Assembly (NCBI GenBank): GCA_015228925.1
Contig: JADGCQ010000004.1
Coordinates: forward strand, 19,209-83,208
Direction of reading: 5' to 3'
DNA length: 64,000 bases
From: Magnetococcales bacterium
GTDB taxonomy: Bacteria > Pseudomonadota > Magnetococcia > Magnetococcales > UBA8363
This document shows positions 6,858 to 16,320 of the stretch, piece after piece. The notes beneath the pieces were generated by a model. It did no database searches. It was not told where the DNA came from and was given only the letters and a program-made list of their open reading frames with translations. Within the stretch, counting starts at the first letter, position 1. Each line of letters begins with the position of its first letter. The translations under genes were made by a program, and so were the position numbers.

Positions 6858-9086
6858 GTGAAGCGACTCGGGTTGCCCATTTTTCTCCTGATTTCCGTTT
6901 TATTGATCGGGATGGCGGCGGCGCATGCCCATGGTCCCGGCAGATTGATGCGGGTCGAGACCGGCTATTGTGCCCCAGAGTCCTCTGGAGTGTTGTCGCG
7001 TGAGCATTGGCAGATCCCAGTCGGCGAGACCGGGGCGTCGTTTTGTGTGCGATTGCGCAACCTGGAATCCTTCCGGGTTGGGGTGCGATTGCGTTTTCTC
7101 TCCGGTTTCGTCTCTGCGGAGGGGGGCGAAATCTGCCAGATGAGCGATGCCCGTGAGCCTATCGTCCAGGGTCATTTCTTTCGCATGGGGGCAAATCGCT
7201 GCCGCATGGGATCGGTGGTGCTGGAACCCGGTGAAACCCAGGACATCGCGGGATATTGGACCCGGAAGCCGGATCGTTCCAAGTTGAATCTCCATGGGGA
7301 CAACGATCGGGTGATGGTGGGTTGTGTGCTGAGCGAGGCATCGGCCCTGGATCCCCCCGAACGTCTGCATATGGGCGGGATGCATATCAAGAGGCATCGC
7401 GGAATGCACATGGCCCGTGTCGAAGGGAGCGGCTTCGCCCCTGATCCACCGGTGGTCCCGGAAAATTTTGACGACCAGGATCCGGCGTGTGATCCCTTGG
7501 CCAAGGTTTTGGCCGAAAGGGTCGTACAGGCTGCGGTAACGACCGTCGCTTCTCCCTCCGCAGTCGCGCCGCCGATGATTCATCCGGGGATCTCTCCGTT
7601 CTGGGTGTGGAGCGGAGGGGGGCTGTTGCTGCTGGTGGCCCTTTACGGATGGACCGTTCCAGAGCCGCAGGTTCGTGGCACACGGGAGGGCGTCCCCCTG
7701 ATCCGGGTGGCCTGGATCGCGCCACTGGTCCGTTTTTTGACGGGTTCCCCCGGGCCGCTGATGTTTTTAAAGTGGATTTCGATTTTGCTGTATGGTCTGG
7801 TCATCGTCTCGGGCCTGGGGGGAACGACAACCGGGGGGGAGAGTTGGGTCACCATTTTTGTTTGGAATCTGTGGTGGCCTTTGGTGATCCTGTCGGTGGT
7901 GGTTGTCGGCACGGCGTGGTGTGCGATTTGTCCCTGGGAGGCATTGGCCAGTCTGTTGGTACGTGGGGAGATGGTCCAGCGAACCGGGAATCGGGATCCG
8001 GGATGGTTCGTCGTGCCGCGCTTGTTGCGCAACACCTATCCGGCGTTGGTGCTGTTCTTGGGCTTGTCCTGGCTAGAAATGGGGCTGAACGCCACCAACC
8101 GTCCCGAGTTGACGGCCTGGATGGCGGTGCTGATGGGGTGTCTGGTGGTGATAGCCCTGATACTGTTCAAGCGCAAGGCGTTCTGTCGCTATTTTTGTCC
8201 GGTGGGTCGGGTGCTGGGGCTGTATGCGCGACTGTCCTGCATGGCGATACGGCCAATTGATCAGGCGGTTTGCGATGGCTGTGCGACGCTGACCTGTTAT
8301 CACGGATCTGAAAACCTTCCCCCCTGTCCGACCCATCTGACCGTGGGGCGGTTCAGTCAGAACACCCATTGCCTGAGTTGCGGAAGCTGTCTGTTCTCGT
8401 GTCCGAGTCGCAACGTCTCCTGGCAATGGCGTCCCATGGCCAGCGAGGCGGCGGATTCGGGGCGTCCCAGTCGTGACGGGGCGTGGTTCATGCTGATTCT
8501 GTTGGGCATGACCCTGTTTCATGGCCTGTCTATGACCCCCATGTGGGAGGAGGCGGTGTGGTGGTTGTCCAACCGGATCGGCGAATCGGGTGAACCGGTG
8601 GTGGCATTCCTGCTGGGGATGTTGGTGCTGGTCGCGCTCCCCGTGCCGGTCTACGCTTTGGCCGTGGTTGGCTCAGGATGGCACGATTTCTCCCGCCGGT
8701 TCTGCGCGTTGGCTTTTGCCACGCTGCCGTTGGCTATGGCCGGTCATCTGTCTCACAATGTGACCCATCTGGTGCGGGAGCGTACCGATGTGTTGGCTTG
8801 GTTGCGCGATCCATGGGGTGGAATCGTGTTGCCGGTCTGCTCCGTCCCCCAGATCCCCCTGGATACGGTGACCGGGGATGAGATCATCCTGGCGGCGGTA
8901 CGGATCTTGTTGGTGGTGATTGGCTTTCATGGGTCGATGGTCATCGTTCGGCACCGACAGGGCAACCCCGAGGATCCAGGTGTTCTGGGACGGGTCTGGA
9001 GACGGTTGCCCATGACCCTGTTCGGCCTAGTGATTTCGGCGATCACCATCGGACTGCTGGCCAGTGACATGGTGATGCGGTTCTGA
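6858..9086 (+). CDS. Polytopic membrane polyferredoxin (NapH/NosR/CcoG-like 4Fe-4S protein)
   Basis: The start is GTG at 6858, with GGGGGAGGA at 6845-6853. The product is 742 aa: a signal-like first helix, a periplasmic domain of about 210 residues with cysteines, and several transmembrane helices from about residue 245. Iron-sulfur motifs follow. CAICPWE (about 355) and FCRYFCPVGR (about 442) are the membrane-proximal pairs typical of NapH/NosR-type proteins. CDGC...C with a later CPT, then CLSCGSCLFSCP (about 504-518), suit two cytoplasmic 4Fe-4S clusters. Such proteins pass quinol electrons across the membrane. The flavin-binding domain of NosR is not apparent. No nitrate or N2O reductase gene is nearby, so its partner is unknown. 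Confidence 0.8.
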   Translation: MKRLGLPIFLLISVLLIGMAAAHAHGPGRLMRVETGYCAPESSGVLSREHWQIPVGETGASFCVRLRNLESFRVGVRLRFLSGFVSAEGGEICQMSDAREPIVQGHFFRMGANRCRMGSVVLEPGETQDIAGYWTRKPDRSKLNLHGDNDRVMVGCVLSEASALDPPERLHMGGMHIKRHRGMHMARVEGSGFAPDPPVVPENFDDQDPACDPLAKVLAERVVQAAVTTVASPSAVAPPMIHPGISPFWVWSGGGLLLLVALYGWTVPEPQVRGTREGVPLIRVAWIAPLVRFLTGSPGPLMFLKWISILLYGLVIVSGLGGTTTGGESWVTIFVWNLWWPLVILSVVVVGTAWCAICPWEALASLLVRGEMVQRTGNRDPGWFVVPRLLRNTYPALVLFLGLSWLEMGLNATNRPELTAWMAVLMGCLVVIALILFKRKAFCRYFCPVGRVLGLYARLSCMAIRPIDQAVCDGCATLTCYHGSENLPPCPTHLTVGRFSQNTHCLSCGSCLFSCPSRNVSWQWRPMASEAADSGRPSRDGAWFMLILLGMTLFHGLSMTPMWEEAVWWLSNRIGESGEPVVAFLLGMLVLVALPVPVYALAVVGSGWHDFSRRFCALAFATLPLAMAGHLSHNVTHLVRERTDVLAWLRDPWGGIVLPVCSVPQIPLDTVTGDEIILAAVRILLVVIGFHGSMVIVRHRQGNPEDPGVLGRVWRRLPMTLFGLVISAITIGLLASDMVMRF

Positions 9087-9264
9087 AAATCGGCAATCTT
9101 CCCGGTTGTTTCTGTCAAAAACGCCATTCGGCCCCATTTTGGTGCCGTCTTCCCGCTTTTTGGCGCAATGCCGGGGACGCTTACCTTGATTCAGATGGAA
9201 ACACCTCCACGTATGGGAAGGTACCCTTTTTTCTTTCAATCATTTTCTGGCCTTTGGGGTGGCA

Positions 9265-11028
9265 TCAGTGGCGAAAACGTGAGGAAAGATCCAAAACCCG
9301 GCTGATTTCATCCAAGCTGACAATCCCGCTCAAAACCAATTGGACGCCACTATCGGCCATGGTGGCCAACCCTTTCTTCTGGGCCAAGCGGGAAAATTCG
9401 GTTTTTGTGGCCCGATGGGAGATCAAATTATCGAAATCGTCATCAATCGGAATCGCTTCCATGACCGTGATGCGACCTTTGTAGCCCAGATCATAACAGG
9501 CACCGCAACCCGTAGCATGGTATATGACCACATGATCGCTCGCCTCCACACCCAGTATTTCCCGCTCCAACGCCGTCGGTTTGCTCGGCAACTTGCAGTG
9601 TGGACACAGCTTACGGACCAGTCTTTGCGCCAATATACCCACCACATTACCCGAAAGTGTGTCGGGTGTTACCCCAATGTCAAACAATCTTGGAAATGCC
9701 CCAAGGGCAGAATTGGTGTGTAATGTGGAAAACACCTTGTGACCCGTCATCGCCGCACGCAACGCCATGGTCGCCGTATCCAAATCTCGAATCTCACCCA
9801 CGAGGATCACATCGGGATCCTGCCGCAACATCGAACGGATCCCCTCTGAAAATCCAAGATTGGCCGCCGTATTGACCGAAGTTTGACGAATCATCTGAAT
9901 GGGATATTCAACCGGATCTTCCAAGGTCATAATATTGATTTCAGGGGTGTTTAAAAAATTCAGCATGGAATACAATGTCGTCGTTTTGCCACTCCCCGTT
10001 GGACCGGTCACCAAGATGATCCCCACAGGATGCGCCATCATCATCTTCAAGAGGAACATGGTCTCTGTATCCAAACCCAGATATTCCAGACGCATGATCC
10101 CCTTGTTACGATCCAAAATGCGTAAAACAATGTTCTCGCCATGCGTGGTCGGTTGGGAGGCGACCCGGAAATCAATCTCACGCTTCGATACCTTCAAGGT
10201 AAAGCGACCATCCTGAGGAGATCGGGTTTCAGCAATATTCATCTTGCTCAGCACCTTGACGCGCACGGTCAATCCCGACAGATAATCCCGGTGCAAACTA
10301 CGCATTTCCGTCATCACCCCATCAATCCGATAACGAATACGCACAAATCCCGCTTCCGGTTCGATATGAATATCCGAAGCATCCCGACGCACAGCATCCG
10401 CCAGCAGCGAATCGACCAACCGAACCATGGGATGGCTGAATTCTCCCGTCTCCGCCGAGGCTAAACTTTCCAAATCCACTTCCCCGGTCTCAATCTCCCG
10501 CATGATCCCTTCGAGAGAAAGTTCAAAGCCATAATATTTATCAATGGCTTGACCTATCTCAGATTCCCCAGCCAAAACCGACTTGATGGTTGTTCCAGGT
10601 TTCAACCGCGCCTGAATCTTATCCAAAATCCCCACATCCATGGTGTTGGGCATGGCCACCGTCAACAGCAACTTCTGTTCATCCCAGTCTACCGGCATGA
10701 TGCGAAAACGTTCCACCAACTTTTTTGGAATCATTTTCACCGCTTCGGGATTCACATCGGTCTGGCTGAGATCGATACTCCCCTCACCCAACGCGGCCCC
10801 CAGGAGGTCGCGCATCACCGCTTCCGGTACCAAATCAAGCTTGACCAGGATCCGTCCCAACTGCTCTTTGGTCTTTCTCTGTTCGTGCAGAGCAATGCGC
10901 AGTTGATCCTGAGTGATGATCATCCCTTCAAGCAACAACTCACCGAGGCGGCGAGGCTTGCGTTCAGAACCCGCAGAGGCATCCGGTTTTGTTGGTGAAA
11001 TAATCTTGGGAGAAGAAGTTTGGCTCAT
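9265..11028 (-). CDS. mshE: MshE-like pilus extension ATPase
   Basis: This 587-aa GspE/PilB-family ATPase powers pilin polymerisation at the inner membrane. The N-terminal MshEN module has RLGELLLEG then ITQDQLRIALHEQ, close to the c-di-GMP-binding motif known for MshE, with a second weaker copy (LGRILVKLDLV). The core shows Walker A GPTGSGKTTT (about 339-348), Walker B MLRQDPDVILVGEIRD, a histidine box (STLHTNS) and a zinc site CPHC...CGAC. It is the last gene of a leftward run mshM-mshL-mshN-mshE, 12 bases after mshN. A second ATPase lies in the divergent half of the locus. Confidence 0.92.
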   Translation of the reverse strand: MSQTSSPKIISPTKPDASAGSERKPRRLGELLLEGMIITQDQLRIALHEQRKTKEQLGRILVKLDLVPEAVMRDLLGAALGEGSIDLSQTDVNPEAVKMIPKKLVERFRIMPVDWDEQKLLLTVAMPNTMDVGILDKIQARLKPGTTIKSVLAGESEIGQAIDKYYGFELSLEGIMREIETGEVDLESLASAETGEFSHPMVRLVDSLLADAVRRDASDIHIEPEAGFVRIRYRIDGVMTEMRSLHRDYLSGLTVRVKVLSKMNIAETRSPQDGRFTLKVSKREIDFRVASQPTTHGENIVLRILDRNKGIMRLEYLGLDTETMFLLKMMMAHPVGIILVTGPTGSGKTTTLYSMLNFLNTPEINIMTLEDPVEYPIQMIRQTSVNTAANLGFSEGIRSMLRQDPDVILVGEIRDLDTATMALRAAMTGHKVFSTLHTNSALGAFPRLFDIGVTPDTLSGNVVGILAQRLVRKLCPHCKLPSKPTALEREILGVEASDHVVIYHATGCGACYDLGYKGRITVMEAIPIDDDFDNLISHRATKTEFSRLAQKKGLATMADSGVQLVLSGIVSLDEISRVLDLSSRFRH

Positions 11029-11040
11029 GGTGCAGAGTAA

Positions 11041-13245
11041 TCAGAATTTTCCGGTCTGTAATACCAATACCGTCATGCGGTGACGCACCGAATCGATGTT
11101 AAAGTTGACTTTGTTGTATCGTTGCGCCGCATCCAATGCCTGTTGATAATACGTAATCGCCTGAGACGTTTGATTCAGATGATCCAGTGCAACCGCCAAG
11201 TTCACTAATATTTCTGGATTACCGGATTCCAAACGATTGGCACTTTTAAAAGCGACCACAGCCTCTGACCAACGTTTTTGCGATGCCAGCATGTTACCCT
11301 GGAAAAAGTGCAAATGTGCAGCCTCTGGAGTTTCACGCAATTGCTGGCGTAAATAACTTTCCTCCCCCTCGACTTTGGTAGTGCCCTGAATGCCCGCCAA
11401 ACCTGCCAAAGCCATGGAGTTCCTCGGATCCAAACGGAGAACTTTCCGATAATAATATTCCTCTTCCCGTACATTTCCCCGCCGCGACGCCACGGAAGCC
11501 AATCCAACCATGGCCCGGGTATCACGGTTATTCGCTTTGTAGACCCGGAGGAACAACCTTTCCGCTTTATCCAAATGGCCTTTTCTAAACGCCTCCGACG
11601 CTTGAACGATTTCCGCATCATGTTGATCCCGATTCTCCCGCTTTGTCTGCCGCTCCTCGGATCGGCTCTTTGAATCGGCAACTTCATTGAAATGGGATTT
11701 TGGGGAAGATTGACTCGGTTGTCGAATCCCCTCCTCTTTCTTCAATCCATTTTCCTGGACCAATGGGGGTGCAGCGGAAGTGATTATCTCTGAGGTTTGT
11801 TTTACCGTTTCTACCTGTTTTTCTTCGGATTTTGGCGATTCGGTAGGAAGGCCAGCATTTTTCATCGCCTCCGATCCCAACGGACCACCTGCGATCTTGG
11901 CTCCTTGTTCCCGCATCCATGGTGCCGATGGTGCGTGACCAACGTTCTGTTTTGGGTCAACCTTGGCCACGTTCAATGGTTTCAAATCAGCCGACCGTGC
12001 CGTTTTTTCCTCCCTGGACTGGAGAATCTCCTCATCAAAGGGGGCCAAAGCTTCATTGACAAAGTAACCTGCAACAACCACAACGACTGTCGCGACCACG
12101 GCCCCAATGGAATAGATCCACCGGCGACGCCGGACACTTTCTTCATACAACCTGCGCGAAGCCATCAATTTCGAGGCTTTTGACCAGGCATCGCCTTTTC
12201 CCCGCGCCCCACTGGAAGAACTACGGGAAGCGGTCAACTCGGAAGTATCGGAAACTTCGACCGCCCCCGAAGAAACATCTTCCACTTCTTGAACATTCCT
12301 CCGGTCAGGGTTCTTTGGAACCTTGGAAAAGAAACGGTCTGACCAACCGTGCCGCTCGCCACTTTTCCCGGCCACAGTTGCAGTTTTTTGATTTGAACTT
12401 GGTGTCGCAACAGGTTCTAAAGGGACAGTTGGGGCCAACTCTAGCGATGGTGTGGCAACGGGATCCAAAAAAGGGCTTGCCTCCAGTTCCAAAGACAACC
12501 CTTGCAGCGGTTCTGCGATCACCGGAGCGGGTTCCATGCTCAAAGACGATCTATGGCCAGGCTCAACAACCACATCCGGTGTTGCCACGCCCCCTTCAGC
12601 ACCAATCGTAACAGAATCTTTCTCAATGCTCTCGAACGCAATCAATTCTTTTTTGGGGGGTTCTTCAAACAACAACGTCAACGCCTCGGAGTGATCCCCC
12701 TCCAAACGGGGATCCTGGACAACCGTGATCTCCGTTTGATCTTCTTTTTGCCCCAAAGCGATGTTTCCATCACCCTGATCGGTATGGATGACAACATCCT
12801 CATCCAAAACCACTTCCATGGAAGGGCTGAAGTCAACGCCACGGTCCCCCGCAGATCGCTTATCAATCAAGCCTGCTCCCTCCAAATCATCCAAAAGGAC
12901 GGGATCCTGTCTGTGGGCCTTTTCTTTGGGGGCCTTACGATGTTCGGGTGTTTTTTCCTTACCAATGTCGAAATCAGGAAAACCATCTTCCCAGGAAGAA
13001 AGAAAATCCCAATCAGCGGATGACACCGGATCAGACTTCTGTGAGAGCGTGCTGCGTTCCCCGGCAGGGTGCTTACTGGAACTCTCTTTCCCAATCGGCG
13101 TTTTATGATCGGGTTCTAATTCCATTGCGATTTCTAAATCGGCCAAGCCCGGAACGGGAGCGGGTGCTGAACTCGTTCCAGAATGGGAGTGCTTGGCACG
13201 TCGAATATTTTCCGCACTCTTGAGAGTTTCAAGCAACAGGCTCAT
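11041..13245 (-). CDS. mshN: MshN-like TPR protein of the pilus system
   Basis: The protein is 734 aa. A long, acidic, low-complexity cytoplasmic N-terminus of about 370 residues precedes one transmembrane helix (IYSIGAVVATVVVVVAGYF, about 376-396). A charged periplasmic linker follows, then C-terminal TPR repeats (about 560-734; AERLFLRVYKANNRDTRAMV, YYRKVLRLDPRNSMAL). Vibrio MshN has the same single-helix plus TPR plan and lies between mshM and mshE, but this N-terminus is much longer than usual. The start overlaps the mshL stop by four bases. The periplasmic TPRs may contact the secretin or the peptidoglycan; that is inferred. Confidence 0.8.
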   Translation of the reverse strand: MSLLLETLKSAENIRRAKHSHSGTSSAPAPVPGLADLEIAMELEPDHKTPIGKESSSKHPAGERSTLSQKSDPVSSADWDFLSSWEDGFPDFDIGKEKTPEHRKAPKEKAHRQDPVLLDDLEGAGLIDKRSAGDRGVDFSPSMEVVLDEDVVIHTDQGDGNIALGQKEDQTEITVVQDPRLEGDHSEALTLLFEEPPKKELIAFESIEKDSVTIGAEGGVATPDVVVEPGHRSSLSMEPAPVIAEPLQGLSLELEASPFLDPVATPSLELAPTVPLEPVATPSSNQKTATVAGKSGERHGWSDRFFSKVPKNPDRRNVQEVEDVSSGAVEVSDTSELTASRSSSSGARGKGDAWSKASKLMASRRLYEESVRRRRWIYSIGAVVATVVVVVAGYFVNEALAPFDEEILQSREEKTARSADLKPLNVAKVDPKQNVGHAPSAPWMREQGAKIAGGPLGSEAMKNAGLPTESPKSEEKQVETVKQTSEIITSAAPPLVQENGLKKEEGIRQPSQSSPKSHFNEVADSKSRSEERQTKRENRDQHDAEIVQASEAFRKGHLDKAERLFLRVYKANNRDTRAMVGLASVASRRGNVREEEYYYRKVLRLDPRNSMALAGLAGIQGTTKVEGEESYLRQQLRETPEAAHLHFFQGNMLASQKRWSEAVVAFKSANRLESGNPEILVNLAVALDHLNQTSQAITYYQQALDAAQRYNKVNFNIDSVRHRMTVLVLQTGKF

Positions 13246-14978
13246 GGATTCCCAACACCCAATTCACTCCAATCCTTGTCTATCCCTTTTGTTCGGGTCG
13301 TATATAAATCTTTACTGGCTACCCGGTCCATATCGTTGGCATCGGAGATGGTCACAGGTCTGAGAAATATGACCAATTCTTTTTTCTCTTGTTGGTTATT
13401 CCGATAACTAAATAGTTGCCCTATCAATGGAAGACTTCCCAGGACGGGGATGGAATCCATGTTTTTAGAGAAATTGTTTTCCATCAATCCCCCCATAATC
13501 GCCAACTGTCCACTGAGAACACGCAATGTTGAATCCATCTCTTGCACTTTGACGACAGGCACCTTGGGCGGCGTGAATGATTCCCCATTGGGATTGTCTG
13601 GACGCATGTTCGGGTCAGGATTGTCAACCCACTCGGATATGCGCTGAATGGTGGGATGAACATTCAGAGAAATCACGTCACCTTCGCTAATCTGCGGTGT
13701 AACCTGCAAGATGATCCCGATGGGGGCAATACGCATCTTTGTTTCCTTTCTGGACAAGGAAATAAGATTTGAAGCATTGATAGTCTCACCCGCAACATTG
13801 GAAACGGTGGGAGGCGTCACTTCCACCTCGAAATAGACGACGTTTTCGGTAACCCGGAGAACGGCGGTCTGATTGTTCATGACGGTGAGTCTTGGATTGG
13901 ACAGCACCTTGGAATCACCAAACCGTGATAACAGGCGTACTGTCGCTGTAATATCAGCGTTTTTCATCACACCCGTCAGGAAAGGAACCTCACCTTGATG
14001 CATGGTCAAGGACAGGGCAGGGTCACTATTGAGTTCCTGGTTGAGCATATTTTGCCTATTACCCCTGTCGGTCGTGTTATCATTCATCAACAGGTTCCAG
14101 TCAACCCCAGCTTGAAATCGGTCGGACAGACGCACTTCAACGATGGCCGCCTCAATAAACACCTGCCGTTGCGCATCACGGATGATCTGGTCGAAGAACG
14201 ATTGGACCTCACGGTGCTGACGACTGGTTGCTAAAATGCTGAAATTACCAGTCGCACTGTTGAGAACGACACGCTTGCCTTCCCCTTCAGCCGCTGTACC
14301 AAGAATGGCATCCAGATTTTCGAGAATGTTACCCCAAAAATCGACATCGCTTTTTGTAGCCAAGCTGATTGTCGAATTATTGCCCGCCACTTTGCTACTC
14401 GACGAAGCCATATTGGTCGTCGCAGACATTTTCGATTCAAATTGTCGGTTGTTCAGAATGTAATCCAACTTATAATTGCGGCGAAAAGGGAGATCGGGGG
14501 CAATGGTGATGAAATCTTGGGTAATTCGATATTTCAGGCCCGCATATTCGCTAATACGGCTGAGAATAGCGGGCAAAGTCTGATTGGCGGCATTCAGGGT
14601 GATCTTTCCCTCGACTCCCGGATAGATATCCACATCAAGATCGGCATCACGAGCCAGGGCAAAAAGAACCTCGCGCACAGGGGTATCGGTCACGGAAACG
14701 GAATAGGTGGCCAGCGGCGCGGCACTGGATTGTGGCATGAGAAATGTCGATGAATGTGCAAGATCGGGAATGGAATTGTCTGTTTCCAAAATTGGTGGAG
14801 GAACGGCGGTATCGGGACGTTTTGGTGAATATTCAGAAACTTCCCATACCTCACCGCCCTGCGGGTCCGCTGGACTGCTGGCTGACAACAACAGAAAGAG
14901 CAACGTCACCAAACCGATGACCGGGAGATTGATTCCCAGTAAACGATCCGGTTTGACGCGATCAGTACACATCAACAA
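13242..14978 (-). CDS. mshL: MshL-like secretin, outer-membrane pilus channel
   Basis: The protein is 578 aa. A signal peptide (LPVIGLVTLLFLLLSA) is followed by an STN/secretin N-domain (VREVLFALARDADLDVDIYP). The secretin core includes VFIEAAIVEVRLSDRFQAG, SNPRLTVMNNQTAVLRV and, near the end, GQLAIMGGLMENNFSKNMD and SIPVLGSLPLIGQLF. These are diagnostic for the MshL/PilQ branch. It would form the ring through which the pilus leaves the cell. The ATG at 14978 has GGAG ten bases upstream and overlaps the mshM end by 17 bases. Confidence 0.93.
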   Translation of the reverse strand: MLMCTDRVKPDRLLGINLPVIGLVTLLFLLLSASSPADPQGGEVWEVSEYSPKRPDTAVPPPILETDNSIPDLAHSSTFLMPQSSAAPLATYSVSVTDTPVREVLFALARDADLDVDIYPGVEGKITLNAANQTLPAILSRISEYAGLKYRITQDFITIAPDLPFRRNYKLDYILNNRQFESKMSATTNMASSSSKVAGNNSTISLATKSDVDFWGNILENLDAILGTAAEGEGKRVVLNSATGNFSILATSRQHREVQSFFDQIIRDAQRQVFIEAAIVEVRLSDRFQAGVDWNLLMNDNTTDRGNRQNMLNQELNSDPALSLTMHQGEVPFLTGVMKNADITATVRLLSRFGDSKVLSNPRLTVMNNQTAVLRVTENVVYFEVEVTPPTVSNVAGETINASNLISLSRKETKMRIAPIGIILQVTPQISEGDVISLNVHPTIQRISEWVDNPDPNMRPDNPNGESFTPPKVPVVKVQEMDSTLRVLSGQLAIMGGLMENNFSKNMDSIPVLGSLPLIGQLFSYRNNQQEKKELVIFLRPVTISDANDMDRVASKDLYTTRTKGIDKDWSELGVGNP

Positions 14979-16086
14979 GCAACTCCGTTGGCTTTCCTTG
15001 GAAATTCATGAATGCTTCCTGGTCACCATGCGTTCCTGGGACTTTCGATGGACCTGGAAGTCCCTCCATGGGTGCCACAACCACTTGATCTACCTCCTGA
15101 GTCGCCGACGACGGACCCCCATCCAGCCAAAGCGGAAGCGTCCCTGATATGAGACTCATCCCCAGGATGCCAATCACCATGGTGGACGGCTTGGGATAAG
15201 GAATGCGGACAACACCATGACCTAAATTGGGAAAACGGTCGGGCATACTGAGGTGCATGGGTCCAAACCGGGATAGGGAAGTGATTTTCCGCAGCCGGGA
15301 TAAGTGAACGTGCTTTTTTTCTACAACGCGCACCCCTTCCCGAAAAGCCTGAACCAAAGCGTCGTGTGCGAGAACGTCGGTGCGCCTTAAACTTCCATGG
15401 GCCGCCCCATGAATCGCCATGAATGCTTGCGGTGAAAACGCCACTTGAGCCGTCCCATAGAAGGCACGATCCAGGCGGGTTTGGATGTAGTGACGGGTAT
15501 CCTCCAGGGAAAAAGGTGGTACGATCATATGCTGGGTAATACGGTCGCCGATGGGACGCAGTATCGATTTGCCCAACATGCGATCCAATTCTGGTCGTCC
15601 AAAAAATATCATTTGCAGCAATTTATGGTTATAGGTCTCAATATTACTGAAAAATAATAATTCTTCGTAGGTTTCCGGCAACATCGATTGCGCCTCATCC
15701 AGCAGCAACAATGCCTGCTGCCCTTCTTTGAACAGGTGGATAAGATAATCCTGTAATTGTTGGCGTTTGCCATGTTCATCCTGACCCGGTTGCGGCTTTT
15801 GTCCAAACTCCAGCAACAGTACGTCGCACAGTTTTTCTGGGGCAATTTTGGGATCAATGATCAGGGCGGTATGAACCCGCGAAGGCAACCGTTGGCACAA
15901 GAGGCGGCACAGAGTGGTTTTTCCAGTTCCAATCCCCCCCACCACCTTGATGATTCCCTCACCCTCCAAAACCGCCAGTTCCATGGCATCCAGAAGCCCC
16001 TGACGTTGACAATCAGGATAGAAGAAATCTTCGTCGGGGTTGATGGCAAACGGCAATCGGTGAAATCCGAAGAATTCTTTGTACAT
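14962..16086 (-). CDS. mshM: MshM/ExeA-like AAA+ ATPase
   Basis: The 374-aa protein begins MYKEFFGFHRLPFAINPDE, typical of ExeA/MshM proteins. It has Walker A GGIGTGKTT, Walker B ALLLLDEAQ and a winged C-terminal part of the AAA fold. A helix near residue 310 (MVIGILGMSLISGTLPLWL) suggests a membrane anchor with a short periplasmic tail. ExeA helps assemble the secretin of type II secretion; MshM is thought to act likewise for the MSHA pilus. It is the first gene of the leftward operon. The 234 bases to the divergent ATPase-fusion gene probably hold both promoters. Confidence 0.88.
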   Translation of the reverse strand: MYKEFFGFHRLPFAINPDEDFFYPDCQRQGLLDAMELAVLEGEGIIKVVGGIGTGKTTLCRLLCQRLPSRVHTALIIDPKIAPEKLCDVLLLEFGQKPQPGQDEHGKRQQLQDYLIHLFKEGQQALLLLDEAQSMLPETYEELLFFSNIETYNHKLLQMIFFGRPELDRMLGKSILRPIGDRITQHMIVPPFSLEDTRHYIQTRLDRAFYGTAQVAFSPQAFMAIHGAAHGSLRRTDVLAHDALVQAFREGVRVVEKKHVHLSRLRKITSLSRFGPMHLSMPDRFPNLGHGVVRIPYPKPSTMVIGILGMSLISGTLPLWLDGGPSSATQEVDQVVVAPMEGLPGPSKVPGTHGDQEAFMNFQGKPTELLVDVY

Positions 16087-16320
16087 ATTTTTTTCCTGTC
16101 AACAATGGGTGTCCAGTTGCATCCAGATCAAAAAAAATCTGCGACTTCACGTCCGAATCTGAATCAAGCAAGCAAAATCAGAGCCAGAACCAACAACCGG
16201 ATGCAAAAGGAATCCGAGCCGATCTTCAATAATGAATGACCCTCAATCTATGGCATGATATGGTAGCCATCAATCGTCAAGTTGGTCTTTTCACCCTTTG
16301 AACCTTCTGGAAACGGATCC

